Source: Syntrophaceae bacterium UBA2251
GTDB taxonomy: Bacteria; Desulfobacterota; Syntrophia; Syntrophales; UBA2251
Assembly: GCA_002347815.1 (NCBI GenBank)
Contig: DDXV01000006.1
Span: 2,362-25,573 of the forward strand
Direction of reading: 5' to 3'
Length of the DNA: 23,212 bases
A program made the position numbers and the translations under genes. Each line of letters starts with the position of its first letter. Position 1 is the first letter of the stretch. Under the pieces are notes generated by a model. The model searched no databases. It saw only the letters and a list, made by a program, of their open reading frames with translations, and was not told the origin of the DNA. Positions 19,490-23,212 of the stretch are shown piece after piece.

Positions 19490-21019
19490 TTGATTCTGAT
19501 CATCGATTTCGGGTCCCAGTACAACCAGCTCATCGCCCGGCGGGTCCGGGAACACCACGTCTACTGCCAGATCGAACCCCCGACGATCCCGCTCGCCGCG
19601 ATCCGGGACCTGAAGCCCGAGGGGATCATCCTCTCCGGCGGGCCGTCCTCCATCTACGAGCCGAACGCGCCCCAGGCGGACCCGGGGCTCTTCGCCCTCG
19701 GCATCCCCGTCCTCGGGATCTGCTACGGCATGCAGTCCATGGTTCACGCCCTGGGCGGCGAGGTCGTCGGCGCCCGGAAGCGGGAATACGGGTTCGCGGA
19801 ACTTCGGGTCGAGCGCGCCGAAGGGATCTTCGCCGGGATCGCGGGGACGACGCGCTCCTGGATGAGCCACGGTGACGCGATCGGCCGCCTGCCGAAGGGC
19901 TTCCGCGTCACGGCCCGGACGGCGAACACGCCCGTGGCGGCCCTGGAGGACCCCCGGCGCCGCCTCTACGGCCTCCAGTTCCACCCCGAGGTCGTCCACA
20001 CGACCGAAGGGAAGCGGATGATCGAGAACTTCCTGTTTCCCGTCTGCGGCTGCCTGAAGACCTGGACGATGAAATCCTTTATCCGGGACGCCGTCGAGGA
20101 GATCCGCGCGGAGGTCGGCGACGGCCGGGTCATCCTCGGGCTCTCCGGCGGCGTCGATTCGTCCGTGGCCGCGGTCCTCCTCCAGCGGGCCATCGGCCGG
20201 CAGCTCACTTGCGTCTTCGTGGACAACGGCGTCCTGCGCCTCGACGAGGGGCAGAAGGTCCGGGCGCTCTTTGCGAAACATCTCGAGATGGACGTCCGCT
20301 TCGCCCGCGCGGGCCGGCTGTTTCTTTCCGCCTTGAAGGGCGTCGTCGATCCGGAGAAGAAACGCAAGATCATCGGCCGGATCTTCATCGAGGTCTTCGA
20401 GGCGGAGGCGAAGAAGATCCGGGGCGTCGCCTTTCTCGCCCAGGGGACCCTCTATCCCGACGTCATCGAGTCGCGGTCGGCCTTCGGCGGCCCCAGCGCC
20501 GTGATCAAGTCGCATCACAACGTGGGCGGCCTGCCGAAGCGGATGCGCTTCCGGCTCATCGAACCGCTCAAGCACCTCTTCAAGGACGAGGTCCGCCTCC
20601 TGGGCAAGGAGCTCGGGCTTCCGGACGACCTCATCTGGCGGCAGCCCTTTCCCGGTCCGGGATTGGCCGTCCGGATCGTGGGCGAGGTGACGTCGGGACG
20701 GCTCACGATCCTGAAGAAGGCCGACGCCCTCCTCCAGGAAGAGGTCCGGGCGGCGGGGCTCTACCGCAGGCTCTGGCAGTCCTTCGCGGTGCTCCTGCCC
20801 ATCAAGAGCGTCGGGGTCATGGGGGACCAGCGGACCTACGAGCACATCATCGCGCTCCGGGCCGTGACGAGCGACGACGCGATGACGGCGGACTGGGCGC
20901 GCCTGCCCCACGACCTGCTGAGTCGCGTGTCCAACCGGATCATCAACGAGGTGCGGGGGGTGAACCGGGTCGTCTACGACATCAGCTCCAAGCCGCCCAG
21001 CACGATCGAGTGGGAGTGA
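19490..21019 (+). CDS. guaA: GMP synthase (glutamine-hydrolysing)
   Basis: This 509-residue enzyme converts XMP to GMP using glutamine and ATP. The class I amidotransferase domain opens at once with LIIDFGSQYNQLIARRVRE (3-21) and carries nucleophile C78 (GICYGMQ) and HPE at 165-167. The ATP-pyrophosphatase domain has the P-loop LSGGVDSS (218-225) followed by CVFVDNGVLR (241-250). The C-terminal dimerisation domain ends in the family's usual PPSTIEWE. The start is TTG at 19490, with GGAGG overlapping the end of carA and spaced correctly; no ATG fits, and the protein begins only a few residues shorter than usual. Its position between carA and carB is unusual but shares the theme of glutamine consumption. 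Confidence 0.97.
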   Translation: MILIIDFGSQYNQLIARRVREHHVYCQIEPPTIPLAAIRDLKPEGIILSGGPSSIYEPNAPQADPGLFALGIPVLGICYGMQSMVHALGGEVVGARKREYGFAELRVERAEGIFAGIAGTTRSWMSHGDAIGRLPKGFRVTARTANTPVAALEDPRRRLYGLQFHPEVVHTTEGKRMIENFLFPVCGCLKTWTMKSFIRDAVEEIRAEVGDGRVILGLSGGVDSSVAAVLLQRAIGRQLTCVFVDNGVLRLDEGQKVRALFAKHLEMDVRFARAGRLFLSALKGVVDPEKKRKIIGRIFIEVFEAEAKKIRGVAFLAQGTLYPDVIESRSAFGGPSAVIKSHHNVGGLPKRMRFRLIEPLKHLFKDEVRLLGKELGLPDDLIWRQPFPGPGLAVRIVGEVTSGRLTILKKADALLQEEVRAAGLYRRLWQSFAVLLPIKSVGVMGDQRTYEHIIALRAVTSDDAMTADWARLPHDLLSRVSNRIINEVRGVNRVVYDISSKPPSTIEWE

Positions 21020-21024
21020 GGGGC

Positions 21025-21203
21025 ATGCGGGTCGGACCTGTCATAAGCTCAGAATCTTTTTCCGACCCTGCACATCCTCGCTCCGCTGCCGGAAAAAAAC
21101 TCGCGCTCACGCGCTCAGACAGTTTTTCCGGCGGGCGCTCCGCTGCGGTGGCAGGGTGCCCCGGAAAAATCTTCGAATCGCTTTGGACAGGTCCGGCCCG
21201 CAT
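21025..21203. repeat. 179-bp imperfect palindrome with two internal hairpin cassettes
   Basis: The outer arms are 18 bp with one mismatch: ATGCGGGTCGGACCTGTC (21025-21042) and GACAGGTCCGGCCCGCAT (21186-21203). Inside, two cassettes follow each other: TTTTTCCG...CCGGAAAAA (21057-21097) and TTTTTCCGG...CCGGAAAAA (21123-21169). Each contains the direct repeat CGCTCCGCTGC (21079-21089 and 21136-21146). ACCCTGC (21065-21071) pairs with GCAGGGT (21151-21157). The element starts five bases after the guaA stop codon and carries no gene. It looks like a miniature inverted-repeat or REP/BIME-type element; it could also act as a long mRNA hairpin ending or protecting the upstream transcript. No second copy was noticed in this window. 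Confidence 0.7.
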
Positions 21204-21275
21204 ACCATGAGGATGGATAGGGAAAAAGAAAAATTTCCTATTCACTGCGCCGCATTCCACCCGACGCGGTGAAAA

Positions 21276-21339
21276 GGCAAGGATGGAAGGAAGGGCACTG
21301 CGCCCTTGCCGAAGACACTGCCCAGATTCCAAGGCTGGG
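21276..21339 (+). other. Mutually exclusive hairpins in the carB leader
   Basis: AAGGGC (21291-21296) can pair with GCCCTT (21302-21307). GGCAAGG (21276-21282) can instead pair with CCTTGCC (21304-21310), which uses the same bases. A further hairpin CCCAG/CTGGG (21321-21325, 21335-21339) follows. No T-tract is present. The rest of the 349-bp gap between guaA and carB is the palindrome and a purine-rich stretch with no gene. Confidence 0.3.
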
Positions 21340-21368
21340 GCTGAAGGGAAAAGGAACGCGGAAGGAAG

Positions 21369-23212
<1,844 letters not shown>

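Overview
The window is a high-GC bacterial chromosome segment. Two gene types suggest an anaerobic Deltaproteobacterium/Desulfobacterota, possibly a Syntrophales-type lineage. The first is glutamate synthase split in the archaeal/anaerobe manner, with many Fe-S clusters. The second is a type III glutamine synthetase next to a type I enzyme, under a NifA-like sigma-54 activator. The taxonomic call is inference from gene content and style; there is no rRNA or other marker to settle it.

Left part (1-7179): the 3' end of a nitronate monooxygenase/FabK-type flavoprotein is followed by a block of minus-strand genes. Read in the direction of transcription these are: a broken acyl-CoA synthetase (pseudogene, 6218-7179), transketolase (4012-6066), a ferritin-like/rubrerythrin-domain protein with a clear sigma-70 promoter (3331-3786), and an envelope-lipid pair. 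The pair is an isoprenylcysteine-methyltransferase-like membrane protein followed by an EptA/MCR-family phosphoethanolamine transferase (3049 down to 704). It is visibly more AT-rich than the rest of the window and has a sigma-54-like promoter in front of it.

Centre and right (7778-23212): all genes are on the plus strand and form a nitrogen/glutamine block. A GAF-AAA+-HTH activator of the NifA/NtrC family is followed, after a 277-bp gap, by a near-consensus -24/-12 promoter (9573-9589). Tightly packed genes come next: glutamine amidotransferase (glutamate synthase domain 1), ferredoxin-fused FMN synthase domain (domain 2), and a fusion of the GXGXG domain (domain 3) with a GltD-like FAD/NAD(P) oxidoreductase and a C-terminal ferredoxin. 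These are followed by glutamine synthetase III, glutamine synthetase I, carA, guaA and, after a 349-bp gap, carB (cut by the window end). The order reads as a metabolic sentence: make glutamine (two synthetases), recycle it to glutamate (three-part synthase), and spend its amide nitrogen on carbamoyl phosphate and GMP.

The most notable non-coding structure is a 179-bp imperfect palindrome (21025-21203) between guaA and carB. It has 18-bp outer arms and two internal TTTTTCCG...CGGAAAAA cassettes, resembling a miniature inverted-repeat element or a long structured RNA. No rRNA, tRNA, CRISPR array, transposase or phage gene was seen.
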